DNA from: Mikrocytos mackini
Lineage: Eukaryota; Endomyxa; Ascetosporea; Mikrocytida; Mikrocytiidae
Direction: 5' to 3'
Assembly: GCA_030180075.1 (NCBI GenBank)
Contig: JASNJN010000053.1
Location: forward strand, 1-64,000
DNA length: 64,000 nucleotides
Under the pieces are notes generated by a model. The model was not told the origin of the DNA and searched no databases. It worked only from the letters and a program-made list of their open reading frames with translations. Position numbers and translations under genes: made by a program. Position 1 is the stretch's first letter, and the number at the start of each line of letters is the position of its first letter. This document shows positions 21,338 to 34,321 of the stretch, one piece after another.

Positions 21338-22713
21338 TTTAAAAGAATTTAAATTTTCAAATTTAAAAGATCATAAATTTAATAACAATTATACATTTGC
21401 CAAAATTTAACATGTTTTATGTCGTATATTGAAAATTAGGTTTAAACTGTAGTTTAAAAATTTTTATGTCAGAAAAATTCCAAACACAAACTATGGTCGA
21501 CAGAAGAAGTATTGAGAATAATAAAAGAAGTAATTCGGCCTTTGGGATATAAAAACGAAGTGGTGTGGTTTAACTGTTGTTATGTCTAAGCCTGTAGGAG
21601 TTAGTAGTTCGCAACTATGGTGTGTGCCAATGGGACGATTACTGGGCCCACCAAGAAAGGAATAAAGGCAGACTGTAGCTTTAGAAGTCCCAACATCTGA
21701 TGATACACATACATAGATCAACCAAAAGCACACAGGAGTAGCTATAGAATTTCAATTACTTTACGAGGAATGAACAAATGTAGGTAGAGAGAAGAGAACC
21801 AATGTTTTGGACCAATAAATAATTAAATATACCCATTATAGTAAATACATTAAGTTGTATACTTTTAATCTACATATTAGTTTTTATTTTATTTTTATAT
21901 AATTAATTACAATTTCATTCTTATTACCTTAGAATATGCAAACATTGTAATTGTAAACTAATATGATATATTAAACGTTTGTGAGTTAAATATTTAAGAA
22001 TTAAGTTATTTATTGAGTCCAAATTGATGTTAGGTTCTTTCTTTCGTTTTGATATATACATATAAAACTCTAGTTTTAGACGCATTAAGAGATATCATAT
22101 TCCATTTAGATCATTTACTGCTCGATTTCATCGTCATCATACATTAACCCCACACAATGTATTCTTCCAATTATATTTCTGTTTGTAATTTCACTTATTA
22201 TAGATTGAAGTTTGTAGTTTGTAAGCACGGGGGTTGAATTTAGCCAATTGGGTAACGCGTCAGTTTGATAAGTTGGTGTAGGGTTGGTGTATTTCAGTTG
22301 TGATAGGCTATTAAATCTCAAAAGCAACGTACTTCTCATTCCTGTGTTTCTTATTCCCAGTGTACTTGTGTAGACTCACAACCTGGCTACTCTAGAAATA
22401 GTCTTTCGTCCTTTATATCATAATATTGTATGGGCTCTTGTGTTGGGTCAGCGGGGTTAGAAAGCTTGTTGAAAAATTTTAAGTTTCAAAATATTTGAGA
22501 AGTTTTTATTAATATTTGAATCAACACCTATAATTTATGAACCATATTTATCAATTGTATTGTTTATTTTTCATATAGCAAAATATATTGGTCAAAAATC
22601 GACTTTTAATTTTTTGAAAAGTTAAATTTGTAAAAACGGGGGAACGATCCAGGGCCGTCTTAACTTCGCAATGGGTCTTATTTTGTTTATTTTGTTCTAA
22701 TATTTCCCCTATA
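21338..22713. other. intergenic, no gene seen
   Basis: A 1.4-kb AT-rich stretch. Short frames at 21491-21733 and 22115-22339 (both minus) have no signal peptide, motif or coding texture that I can support. Confidence 0.45.
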
Positions 22714-23154
22714 CTATTTATAGAATATGGAAGTCCCTACAAAAAAATTAAGTCCCTTATCTAATAAGTGCTCCGCTTCGCTTCGCACGAAAAGAGTGCT
22801 AAACTCCTTAATGCTGTTGTTACACAAAAGAAGAACATCATTGATGAGTCCCTTATATGTAAGCTCTTTTCCCTGCTCTGTAGATATAGAACGTGAAGTA
22901 GACTGTCCAACGAAATCCAATTTTTTAATTAGCTTCTCGAAGTTTGTTAAACAGATCGATTTAACACTAGATTCATTCTTAATAACAGCCTCTATAATCC
23001 CGTCGCTCTGAATGTTATGCATGTTTAAATCTGAATCACTTTTTGGAAGCATGAAACCGTGGTGGTGAATTTCATGCTCCTCCGTGAAGGATGCTTGATA
23101 TGTTTTTATAAAACATAGTATGCTCAATATAAAGCGTATAATAGTTTTTGTCAT
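22714..23154 (-). CDS. small secreted protein, unknown
   Basis: This protein of 146 residues begins with a clear signal peptide, MTKTIIRFILSILCFIKTYQ, cut probably after about residue 21. The mature part opens with a His-rich stretch (EEHEIHHHGF) and is otherwise mixed helical with two or three cysteines; no domain is recognised. There is a single uninterrupted frame from an ATG. In an intracellular parasite such a protein is a candidate surface, spore-wall or exported protein, but no function can be assigned. It stands alone, with retrotransposon remains on one side and the Helitron on the other. Confidence 0.55.
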   Translation of the reverse strand: MTKTIIRFILSILCFIKTYQASFTEEHEIHHHGFMLPKSDSDLNMHNIQSDGIIEAVIKNESSVKSICLTNFEKLIKKLDFVGQSTSRSISTEQGKELTYKGLINDVLLLCNNSIKEFSTLFVRSEAEHLLDKGLNFFVGTSIFYK

Positions 23155-24150
23155 TTGTTTATGAATAATAAAACTTTATATTTTGGAAACTTGAAATTAA
23201 ATAGTCGATGTGGCGTTTTAGTTTTTTGTTTGGTTCGGTTATTTTAAGTTGGGGGCTAAACTATGGATTATTATGATTATTTTACGTAAAGTCGTTTAAA
23301 TTTGTATTTGAATTTGAATTCTAACAATAATTTAAATATAAACCAAAATTAAAATTGAGATTCTTATTAAACCATACAAGTTGTTTTTTCATAGAGATTT
23401 ATCATACCCGGCTAACAAGATGGGGTGATTGTTTTGTGTTGGGCTCAAATTATTTGTTATAATTATGAAACTATATAATTATTTAAACAACAAAAATCTG
23501 GGTTTCTTGCAGTGTTTGAAAATTAATAAAAATTAATTAATTGATTTTTCGGGCTCTAGATCAATTTCTATTTTAAAATATAGTATGGTATATTCTTGAA
23601 TAAAGAACATAAGGCCACATAGAGTTATTAATGAAGAGGAAACGGATTCATTAAGTAAATAGAATTAATATTAATAAGTTTTCAAAATTAATAGAAATTA
23701 TAAATGTTTAACAATTCATACAGACATGAAAGGCTGGCCCTTATAGCCAGTCACACTCATTCTACGACCGGTTTATTAACACAAGGCATTTGCCTGCCCT
23801 CCCACGGCAATAGATCGATAATGATCAGGGCTCTGATTTTATCCTACTTTTGAGCCAATGTTGCCGTACCTTCGGCCTGTGTTTGTTGGTTTGCCGCATT
23901 ACGTGGCTGGCTATTGAATTTGGAATTGTTGTACATTTATCGTAAAATTTATAATATATAAAATTTGTAAAATATAATTCTTATTATTTATAATTACTTA
24001 CCTTTCACAAAAGTTAGATGTTGGCTTCAAACAATCAGTTAATCCAATTTAGTTAGACCTGCAAAAACCTAATGGGAAAAGTGTTATAATGGGACTACTA
24101 AGCTCCCGCTTTTGTCAACTATTTCTAACTAATTATATTTTTTACTTTTA
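23155..24150. other. intergenic with a GC-richer block (23725-23930)
   Basis: Most is AT-rich and featureless. The block at 23725-23930 is GC-richer and bounded by GGCTGGC/GCCAG words in inverted relation (GGCTGGCCCTTATAGCCAG near 23731; GTGGCTGGCTATTG near 23905). It precedes the gag gene and could be a remnant of the 5' LTR or leader of that retrotransposon, but no matching 3' LTR exists in the window to prove it. Confidence 0.3.
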
Positions 24151-24166
24151 ATTTTTCGAAAGAATT

Positions 24167-26020
24167 ATGAGACTTTACAATATGGCGACATCGACTCTAC
24201 TCGAATCAAACCTTATGGGTTTGATTCACACAATATCCAGAGAAGAGGCCCTTACCCTGCTAGTGAATCGGGAGGAGGAAACGGTTTCTACAGACTGGGG
24301 AGAATTGACAGGGATGCTAGCCCAGTATTGGCGCCAGGGAATTGAAGAATCCAGAGCTAAGACGTTGGCAATACTGAGGAAGGAATGCGAATCGTTAGTG
24401 ACTAAGACTTCGATATCTGACCGAAAGAACAACCTAATATTCAAACGATTAGAAGACGAACTAGTAGACACGAGAGCCCAGGAAATACCGGAGGCAATAA
24501 AAGAAAGAGTAAGGTCTCCACAAGAAAAATTTGTGATAGAAGGCACACGGACTGCAGGCGCAACCGAAAATACAGCGGAGAGCGAAACATTAACGGCTCA
24601 AGTTAGAACTGAGCCGCTCTTAACAACTTTAACACCACCGGCGGATTTCTTAAAGATTCCAAGAAGACCAGAAGTAAACTGGGAGACGTGGTTCGCAGGT
24701 TTTTCTACATATCTAGTAGCGACAGGATTTGTCGACTATAGTATGATACGCAAGGTACGTATACTTGAACATTGCCTAGGTAACGAAGGGCGTAGATTGT
24801 TAAGATGTGTGCTAGGGGAACTCAGAAAACACTTGAGGGCATAAACAAAACCATGGCGGAACATTTTACACCGGTGAGGTTGGTAACATACCACCGAGTG
24901 GGATATTTTCAAAGAAGTAAGCCTTCGAATCAGTTGCGGAATTTGGAGTAGCACTCAGGCAATTGATAGCGAGATGGGATATAAGAGAGAAAGAGGATTC
25001 CGTCTTGAGAGATTTGCTCATTACCGGCCTCGGAGACGAAGGTATAAAGAGTACTCTATTAGCCAAACCACTGGTAACATAGATCCAGGCGATGGCCATA
25101 GCACAGCAAATAGAAGCAGTCGCCCAGCTACGAAGGTCAGCTCAAAGAACTGAGGACAATAGGCAGAACACATACCTAAATGGAGAACGGGCGAGGAGTA
25201 ACCTCACAAATCCGCCATTCAGGACATTTTCAAGAGGGAGAATAGGTGAATAAAGACCACCGAACAGACTAGAAATGGGCCAAGCCATAAGACAACCTGT
25301 TCAATCACACAAAAAGAAGCAGAACTAAGTTGCAATAAATGTGGCGAACGCCACGTGCGAACTAGGGAGATGTCCAGCGTTTGGGCACCGCTGTAGGAAT
25401 TGCGGCAGGTTAAATCACTACGAAGAAATATGTGAGAGTGGAAGAAACCAGTCTAGGATGAACAGACTTGCAAGGGTGAGTTCCTTGAAATATTTTCAGG
25501 TAGAAACCAATGGCAATACTTCCGAGCACTAGGAGACACGTGGGTGGAAGTAAACCTCGAAAATACACGAATAGCAAAGGAGCTAGGACTTGTGATGGAC
25601 AGAAACAACGAAAGAGTATCAATCAGGAATTTTGATAACAGGACCATTATGCCCGTAGGTTTCACGGGGACAGGTATAAACTACTAGAGAAAGAAATGGA
25701 AACTGAATTCCATGTGATTGGGGGAGTAGATAATGTGCTAGGATATTAGGCACTGGAGAAGCTGAATCTCATAAACTAGAAAGAAGAAGACCAAGTAAAT
25801 AAGATAACAGAAGATAATAATACAAACTACTTTGATAAAATGTCTAACAAAAAGGTTAACTCTTTGGGAGAGAGGAAGAAAAACATATTAGACCTTCGTT
25901 CAAAATTTCATTAAAAGAAGGAGTAACCCCCATCATACAAAAAGAAAATCGGTACCGTTCGCAATGAGAGACATTGTTCACGAGGAAATCCGTAGGTTGA
26001 TTAAACAAGGAATTCCGATA
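24167..26020 (+). pseudogene. Ty3/gypsy-like retrotransposon gag-pol fragment
   Basis: The first frame (24167-24844, 225 aa) is a gag. After a helical N-terminus it has the capsid-type block PPADFLKIPRRPEVNWETWF and KVRILEHCLGNEGRRLL. After a frame change the gag continues (WDIREKEDSVLRDLLITGLG at about 24975). Then come retroviral-type zinc knuckles: CNKCGERH and, at about 25365, RCPAFGHRCRNCGRLNHYEE. A decayed protease region follows, then the start of reverse transcriptase (GVTPIIQKENRYRS at about 25920), where the copy ends. RT, RNase H and integrase are missing. Stops and frame changes are frequent. A Met at 24182 (MATSTLLESN) may be the original start. Confidence 0.7.
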
Positions 26021-26503
26021 TAGTGAATATTCGAATAGTGGAATTTCAATTTATTTCTCTGGAATTTACTCCACTATCAGTGATATTTTCATTTTTACAA
26101 ACTATAAAATTACCAATATTCAGGGTTGGTCGGTTTAAACCGCCCGGTTTAATCCGAATGGTTAAAAGCGGTAAAACCCGTCCACTGTAGTTCATTTTCC
26201 CCAAAAATAGTGTATTTTCAAAAATATTTATTTTTATTAACTATATCCAACAGTATTTTGCATCTATTTTAAATCAAGTTATTAAACTTTTAGTTTTAAT
26301 AGATTAATGACGACATATTATATTTGTAAACAATATTGAGAGATGTTTGTTTATGTAGGGGTTGTGGGGGTTATATATTTAAAGAATTGAGTTTATATTA
26401 CAAAAAAGGACCTTTGATGATTTAATTACTTGATAATTACTCAAACAGTATACATAAACCAGTTTTGACATTTTGATTATTTTAAAATTTTATATTTCTT
26501 GAA

Positions 26504-28339
26504 ATGGAACTACTTCAAAATATCTTTAAAGAGAAGTTCATGGCGTCACTGGCTCTAAATACACCTTCTTTGAAGAATTTCCCATTAGTATTAGAACTTA
26601 TGTTAACTTCCGATGCGATACGAAGGCTACAACTTATACATGACTCTCAGGATATCATGTTCAATAATGTCGAGTATGATCTGGTTGAACAAACTCTAAA
26701 TTATGAGATATTAATTTCTAAAGACGATTATGATGACTTTATCGACTTTGCCAAAATTTTTTTGAGCATTAAGGATTTTCGCATTGGAAAATTATCCAGT
26801 CGTCAAAGGTTATATTGCCCGAACGTAGAGTGTACTTTCCATTGTTTCTTAAAGAAGTTTCATAGAAACAATTTCTACGTATTAAGTTTTTCAAACTTAC
26901 ATTCGGCTACTTGTTTTCTTAAGGAATTGTATTTCGTTATAATGAGAAAGTTAAAAATTAAAAAAAAATATACAAAAGAAAAAGTACCACAAAATAAAAG
27001 AGATGAAACGAACTCTACAAGTTGCAGATGAAGCAACGTCTTACACAACTCCGTACGCTTGCCGTACCTTGAAAGCAGTAAAGAACAAACAGAAACAACT
27101 AAACTTACAAAGGCTATGTTTATACAAGTTATGAAAAATCTTGAAGACAACAATAATGTAGTAGACGACACACTCATCCCGTATGTCTACAATGTCTATG
27201 ACAGTGAGATATTGACACTATTTTCATCTCCTTATCTTTTATCACGTGTGCCCGAAGGTGTTCCAATTGCCCTAGATGCTACTTATAATACAAGTTCTTT
27301 TGATTTTAAACTTGTTACAATAGCATATATAAACGAAACTAACAAAATGAGGTTAATTTCCCTTTCATTGATAAAATCTGAAAGTACCAATGCGTATACT
27401 TATCTTTTGAACAATTTAAAATTAATATTGGAAAAGAGACATAACAAAGAATTTAAACCGAAGGAGATAATGGCAGACAATGCGGCACCTATAACTAACG
27501 CCATAAACAATGTATTCCCAGAATCAACAAGACTTAATTGTTGGTTTCATTGTTCTCGAAATATTTTTAAAATATTTCCAAAAGATGGTTCAGACTTGAG
27601 AGGAAAGTTAATCTACGACATACTGTGTTTACAAAAAGCATTTTCAAGTGAAGTATTTGAAAGCGCTTATGATGCCTTTTCTAGACTGTGGAACAACTTT
27701 ATTAACTATCGTCCATACTTACAAAAATTTCATCAGTTATATATACAGAAGAATTATAACTGGTTCCGCGGCATGAATATGCACATAAGCGCAGCAAACA
27801 ACTACATAGAAGGCTTCAACAGACATCTTAAGGCTGAGTATTTTAACGAGGAAACATCATGTTTTGTGGAATTGATAAACCAATGTGCCTTATGTATAAA
27901 AGAAAAGTGTGCAAAGTATAAGAAAGAGCAGAACTTAGAGCAGATTGTTTATGACAATAAGCCACTAGAAGGCCCTTGTTTTGGATTTGAGATGTTAGGG
28001 CTGCACTGCGGGTATTATCTTTATATATGTTCAGATGATGATTCAAGTATATCTCCTGCCAGAAATGATATAGACAATGAAGACCTCTTTGCAACGGAAT
28101 TGGTGACTGTGGAACGGATAAAGGAAGTACTAATACGCGAGCGTCCATTCAGAGATTTCAGTGAATATCAAGCTTTCATGAACCGTATATTCGTGGGAAG
28201 AAAGTGCTCATATGACACTAAATGGGCGAATTTCTTCTGTACATGTATCTCATTTTATAAGAAGAAGAAATGTGAGCATGTGTACGCACTGGGACAAAAT
28301 TTGCTATCTGAGAAAGGGTTGAAATATTATTTAACTTAA
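26504..28339 (+). pseudogene. MULE transposase, full length but for one in-frame TGA
   Basis: The frame runs 26504-28339, about 611 codons, in one phase with a single TGA at 27029-27031. The N-terminus has a FLYWCH/WRKY-like finger (YCPNVECTFHCF with a later HSATC). The catalytic core follows: first Asp in VPIALDATYNTSS, second Asp in IMADNAAPITN with the linked CWFHCSRNIF motif, and Glu in NNYIEGFNRHLKAEYF. A C-terminal SWIM zinc finger is present (CTCISFYKKKKCEH, pattern C-x-C ... C-x-H). All three acids are intact. Either a point mutation killed a recently active copy, or the TGA is a sequencing error. The second part cannot start at an ATG near its beginning, so two separate proteins are unlikely. 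Confidence 0.8.
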
Positions 28340-29186
28340 AATGTTAATTGATAGCTACAAAACTTCACAATTGTTCTTTATGTAAGTTCCCATTCAATGT
28401 AAATTGTAATTCATAAAAATGTTTGTAATTTCCCTCTATTAGGTGATTTATCTACACCCGGATTGACTTCTATTTATAACTAAATTTTCCAAATTGTAAA
28501 TGTATCCAAAGATGAGAACGAGATTATAAAGATCCATGATAAACCGACCAATACAACCCGGATTATCCATTTCTTTATTGGTCCAGAAATGTATTTAAAA
28601 TTGTTAAAGTAGTCGAACTGGAATGTTAAATACTTGTTTTAAGTCTAAAGATTTACAAGTCTTGAAACTAGAGTAGAATAATCTATAGAAAGTGATACTA
28701 AGCTGTTTCATGGTGCTGCTCTTTGTTGTATATGGTATCTTTCGATTACATCTTTAGATTGTATATTAAACTAATCTATGTAAATCTATGCAACAAGATC
28801 ATTGATATGCTTCTCTCGAACAGCTTAAGAATTATTTTCGGTAATTACGAAATTCTAATCATTCGTCTAATAAGCCTTTAGATCAAGCTGGTTAAATAAT
28901 AAAGTTGGTATCCATAGTAAATTTCGTATTTGAATCTGTTTTGTGGGATATGCGTAGAATTACATGGATTAACTCTATTTCTGCGTTGTTTTATCTTCAA
29001 GCTCTATAGTGTTGTGAATATCAGTAATGTGTACGGTATAATTACAACCTACACATCAAAATATGTATTGTATTCTTACTCTTCAACTAATCAAACATTA
29101 AAATTATCTTTTAATTGTCTAAAAAAAGTTGTTTGTGTTTGTATCGAACGGTAACTAGGGTTGAATGTGCAAATCCAAAAGGGATA
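28340..29186. other. non-coding stretch downstream of the MULE
   Basis: Likely the 3' untranslated part of the MULE and decayed DNA. No matching terminal inverted repeat could be identified. Confidence 0.4.
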
Positions 29187-29194
29187 CTTTGAGC

Positions 29195-29571
29195 CAGAGT
29201 TGAGAATTTTGCCTAAATCCAGAACCCGACCCGACCCGCCCCGCCTTCGGGTCGGGCGGGTCGGGTAGGAAATTTGTAAAAAATTTTCTACCAAAAACTT
29301 AATTCCCCAAATTTAATGATATTAAAAAAAACAAATCAAAGCTCAAAAATTATTTGTTTAAACTTGTTTTCATGTTAGAATCTAATATTAGAGTAAATTA
29401 ACTATTTAATAAATAAAATTAAGTAAATATTCAGCGTAAATTAGTAAAATTGTGTATATTTTTAAAAGTGCATCCATGTGAGAGTTTTTAGCGTTTTTTT
29501 GGCCTTCTTCCGCCCGAACCCGACCCGAACGGGTCGGGTTCGGGCGGTCGGGTCGGAAATTCTCAACTCTG
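29195..29571. mobile_element. hAT-like MITE with GGGTCGG-rich ends (377 bp)
   Basis: The ends are CAGAGTTGAGAATTT at the left and, read inward from the right, CAGAGTTGAGAATTT, a perfect 15-bp terminal inverted repeat. An identical 8-bp flank, CTTTGAGC, lies on both sides (29187-29194 and 29572-29579), a hAT-type target duplication. The subterminal parts are strikingly GC-rich in an AT-rich region: runs of CCCGACCCGACCC at the left and GGTCGGGTTCGGGC at the right, which can fold back on themselves. The centre is AT-rich and non-coding. Confidence 0.9.
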
Positions 29572-29579
29572 CTTTGAGC

Positions 29580-31380
29580 ACTAAGCCAGACATGGAATTG
29601 CTTTACAGTATATCTCGAGTATGTAATTGGGTGTGGATCTGTTCTGTTATAGTATGAATAGGAATCGTAGTATATAAGTTAGAATGCCTAGATTTGAATC
29701 GGAAAAGAATATTCCCTTGTTTGTATGTATTATAAAGACGTGACATGTTCTCAAATCAAACAAATCGCTCAGATTTAAAATTTTAATAAAACAAACTTGA
29801 CTTTTTTAAAACAACAATCAATAACTAACTTAAATTACTTTAGCCTGAATTCTGGTTCATACTACCTATAATTGTTGTTTTAGGCATATGTGAAAATGTT
29901 AAATAAAAATTTTAAATTTTGAAAAGTTTGTTGCCCCTACTCTCACACAGCGTACTTGAACACCATTCTTCTATAGACCCCCACTTTATTGGACAGTAAA
30001 AACTACTTGAAGAACATGAGGATATCTAAGCGACTTATAAGCATCAACTATCTATTATAAGAAGCAATGTTCTGTTGACTGACAAATAGTAATGACTATG
30101 ACTTGTGATTGTTTGTATATAGGTTGTAATCAACAAAACAACTTTTAATAGAAGCCCATGTAGCACAGTGATAATTGCCCATTCTTTCATCGACTATATT
30201 CTTCTAACAAACATCGGGCGTCATAAAATGTAGTTTAATAGATTAAACTATCACTTAGGAGGAATAATTTACATATCTCACATCTACAAATAGTAAATGG
30301 GTTAGCATGTAGAATACTTGTCGAAATTTAACAATCATCCCCAGATCAAAAAAAGAATAGATATGTCAACAAGTGTTGAAGAAAATAACAATCATAAGAC
30401 AAAGATTCTATATAAACCATTACATTTCTTTTATAGAGTAAACATTGAAACGCAAAAGGCTGCAACCAAGTAAAAACGAAAGGAGAAGTATAGCTGGTAT
30501 AATGAACCCTGGCTCGTATATTATATCAGATCAATGACATAGAGCAGGTCTAAGTATGGCAGTATATGCTTGTGAATTCTGCAATGAACAAAGGTCCTAT
30601 TAAAATATAAAACTTTAAGTTTTATAATAAAGACAAAGCAGATACATAGGAAGTTTATAAGAAATTGGATATATAGTTTTGTTATTTAACTAAATAAAGG
30701 GTATCGGTTTATAGTTTGTGTTATGCATTAATATATTCTTTGCTATTATCATTTACAAATATATCCACATTGGTTTTTCTAAAAATTATACAAACATAAT
30801 GTTTCAAAAGTATAATTTTACAACTAGGGTTTCCAATCCAGGGAAATGATTGCCTGATAACCAGGTAATTACAACATTCCAATAGGGTTTCCCCGATTCC
30901 GATTATTAGAAATAATCGGTTTTCGCTTATTGAAAAATTAAAATTCCGATTTTCGAGCCGATTATTGGAAAAAAATTTTTTTTGATACAAAGTATCGAAA
31001 TTTTTTTATACCATATATGCATAAAATACTAGGTTTAAATTTGTAATTCATATTTGATTTTTATATTTTGTGCACACTATTGTTGTTTTATGTGTCCCCA
31101 CGGATTCAAATAAAATATCGATTACATTTTAATGCAAAAATGGGGAAATGATAAATAACCAAACAAAAAATTTAGAACATCAAACCTTCAGTATTTAAAA
31201 ATTTTATTATTGTTATTATTGGGGGACTGCTATAATTGTTGGCCATAAGAAATATCCTGAATTCTTCGAGCCGGGATTTTTCAAACTCCTTTAAAACGGC
31301 TTAGGGTGTTCGAGAAAATAAACACTAATTCTTGATTTTCGTTTTGTTAGTGGTCATTGCACCGCTGGTTACCGCAGGGT
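29580..31380. other. non-coding AT-rich stretch
   Basis: No gene is supported. Two TAGGGTTTCC starts near 30827 and 30888 look like left ends of the TAGGGTTTCC repeat family found complete at 33866, without recognisable right ends. Confidence 0.4.
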
Positions 31381-33478
31381 TATTACTAGGGGGACCATAA
31401 AGCTTAAAAAAATTTTACTTATATTTAGATATACAGCCCAATAACGTTATTTTTAGTATTCAAATGTGTTTTAGAGCGTTCCTGAACGAGATATAAAAGC
31501 TTAAAAAAGACGTTATGGCTTATTTTGTATACAAAATGAGTTTTGGTAAAAATTTTGGTGACTAATAAACAGGAAATTTCAATACTATATTTTTTAAGCA
31601 TGTATAACTTTCTACGAAGAACCAAGTCTACATTCTATTGATATAGTACACTACATGCCATCTCCAAACGACTTCATATCTACAATATTAATGAAAATTA
31701 TGAAACAGCAAGTAAAATATAAATATAACCAAATTATTCAACAAAGTCCAAGGATATATTAAAGAACAGAGTTTCAATTTATCTCGAGCCTCTAATTGAT
31801 CAATAATCGTGAATTATGTTTCATGTCACATTTTCAGGAAAATATGTAAAAATCTCAAATTATCGATAAACTAGGAGGATTTTTTGCTATCAACCCCATT
31901 TCCGTTCATTTGAAACTTTAATTAACGAGTATTTACATGGTAATATTCATGGAATTTAAGGTCGATTTCATAAAACTACTTTACCTATATTATATTCGGT
32001 GTTAAGTTTTATTTGGATTCTTAATTATGTTTTCTGATGATGTGTGTATGTTTTATTCTACCGAATCTATACTTTAATATAACCTTTTTTCCAGCAATGT
32101 TTGATTGTTGGTAAAAATTCCGTAAACCGATTTTAATTTTAATGAATATCAAATAAATTGGCGATAAACTTACAATTTTATCGATGATGATATTTCCAAT
32201 TTTACATTCAAAATTTATTATACAACTAAAATATTTTTATTAGGCATCTTATGGACCGATTAAAGGCATAAACACCAAAAGAGACTAAACCCAAATATTA
32301 AAACCCACGATATAAAAAAGGCAAACGTAGTTTCCTTATTTTCACAGCATATACTACAAAAGATATCTATATCAAGCTTACATTTCATCATAGATATGTG
32401 TATATTTTATCATTTTCTCTACAAAATATTTAATATATTATACTAAAATCAAAATATTGTGTTAATTTAGTTCTTTGAATACCTTGTATTATTTATCAGA
32501 TCCAATAAATGTTTAGAACATCTTTAAAATCATTGTATCTTTATATTAATTTAAATAAACATATATGTAATAGTTCGTCACATATTAGAAAAATTTTAAT
32601 CTATTCAAGAATGATCTTTATTTTGCAACGAAATGGCTAGTTATTTATATTATTTATCGGATTTTTAAATTCTTGTTGACGAAATCGAACTTCAATATTC
32701 TAAATCGTAATATTTATTTATATATTCTACTATTAACTGAATTATCTTATTGATTAATTCTAATACTGCCTGAATACATCGCCATTTGAATAAAATTGAT
32801 CCGACAGACTTAAAGTATATCTTTCGATGAGATGAAGATCATCAATACGATGGATAAATCGTCGAAAAGATTAACATTTAGTTTTAAGATTCTTGGCTTG
32901 CAAATCAGCTCTAAATTCCGTATGTATTTTAGCGTTAAATATTGAATTTCCAACGAATATCGATATAGTTTTAAAAGCTTATTTTGTATAAAACATTGAT
33001 TTTATAAGAGCTAATAAGACTAATTTATAGCGGTTATTTTCGGTCGCCCCAGCGATAAATCATACTAAATATTATAAATATCTTTGAAAATGATCATAAA
33101 GTAAAATTTCACACATTGATCCATTTATAGATTTAACCACTCTAATCTTAGTCAGTTTTGAGGGTGTTTAATCAATTTAATTAAAAATTTTAACTGTTTA
33201 AGTATTTTAAAATAGCGAAATGATATATGGTCATAAAAATATTAAATCGACCCCAAATCAATCGCGTATACATTTTTATAGTTCTATAGATGATCAATAT
33301 TTTAATGTTCTTTAAATTACAAAATAGTTTTGAAATACTTGGAAAATGTGTTAATCCTATTCTTTAATACAACTCTGCGGTTGTAACGATTGCACATGGT
33401 TTATTTATAATTAAAATAATCATTATTAATCGGTTTGTATGATATTTTGGATGGATGATATAACCTAGGGAACCCTTC
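31381..33478. repeat. left arm of a 2.1-kb inverted repeat
   Basis: This arm matches 38165-40310 in reverse orientation. Shared landmarks run in opposite order, for example AACGTTATTTTTAGTATTCA and GGATGATATAACCTAGGG. The match is near perfect over about 31760-33150 and weaker towards both ends. It contains no frame over 70 codons. Either this is one arm of a fold-back element about 8.9 kb long, or two copies of a 2.1-kb non-autonomous transposon in opposite orientation. Confidence 0.85.
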
Positions 33479-33865
33479 CGGAAAACGCATTGTTGAGATT
33501 TTTTCCATTTATATATGGATTATTTGGCAGTCTTAGTCAGTCCAAGTCACTTTTGTACAAAAAACGGCTAACCCTTAAGAGCTTACTGTATTATGATTTA
33601 TATGTTCACAAACTTCTATTTTTTGAAAGAATTCAAGTTTAATAAAGTGAAAAGGATTCATAAATCACATTACTAAGGGTATATAAAATATTACAACTAT
33701 AAATTCGTTGTAAAATTTATCATAATAGCACCCCGATCTTTTTGAAGTCTTTCCCGAAAATGGGCGAAAATCTAGAATTTTATTTATTTAGAAATGAATA
33801 CAAGGGACCCCCTTTGAAAAAACATTTATAAAACTTGCTTACTGACGTATTAGACACGTGCAAAC

Positions 33866-34197
33866 TAGGGTTTCCATCCCCGGGAACGGATTTTTCCATA
33901 ACCGGGAAACTACATTTTACGTTTCCCGATAAATATCGAAATAAAATACCGGGAAATCCAAATTTGGAAAATAAGACGTAATTTCTTATAATTTTGACTT
34001 TGGGGATAAAATATAATAATAAACGAGTGGGTTAGCCTATATAAAAACATTTTCTGATAACTAATATGTCTAAATTTTGAATTTCAAAAATTTTCCAGAA
34101 ATTCAAATATTTGGATTTGAATAAATTATAGAGGAAAAATCATTTCTCGATTCCTGTCTCCCGGGGTTTCAAATTTCCCGGGAAGTTGGAAACTCTA
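33866..34197. mobile_element. hAT-like MITE, TAGGGTTTCC family (332 bp)
   Basis: The left end is TAGGGTTTCC then ATCCCCGGGAACGG; the right end read inward is TAGAGTTTCCAACTTCCCGG. It is flanked by identical 8-mers GTGCAAAC (33858-33865 and 34198-34205). Both ends carry a CCCGGGAA motif. Non-coding. Confidence 0.85.
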
Positions 34198-34321
34198 GTG
34201 CAAACATAATAACAACATTTTTTAAATACGAAATAAGGTATTATATTTAATTAAAAAAGTTATGTGAAAATACGCGATTCATTAAAACCGATAATTTGTT
34301 GTCGGGATGTTCATTTTGTAT

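Noticed and set aside
27029-27031. TGA read as selenocysteine or a reassigned codon
   Set aside because: TGA ends or interrupts other frames normally here and no SECIS-like structure is apparent. A mutation in a transposon is the simpler reading.
30827-30975. Complete TAGGGTTTCC-family element
   Set aside because: Two left-type ends are visible but no right end or target duplication.
28930-31625. Short frames at 28930, 29091, 30721 and 31425
   Set aside because: They have no start context, motifs or codon bias, and two of them overlap identified MITE or inverted-repeat sequence.
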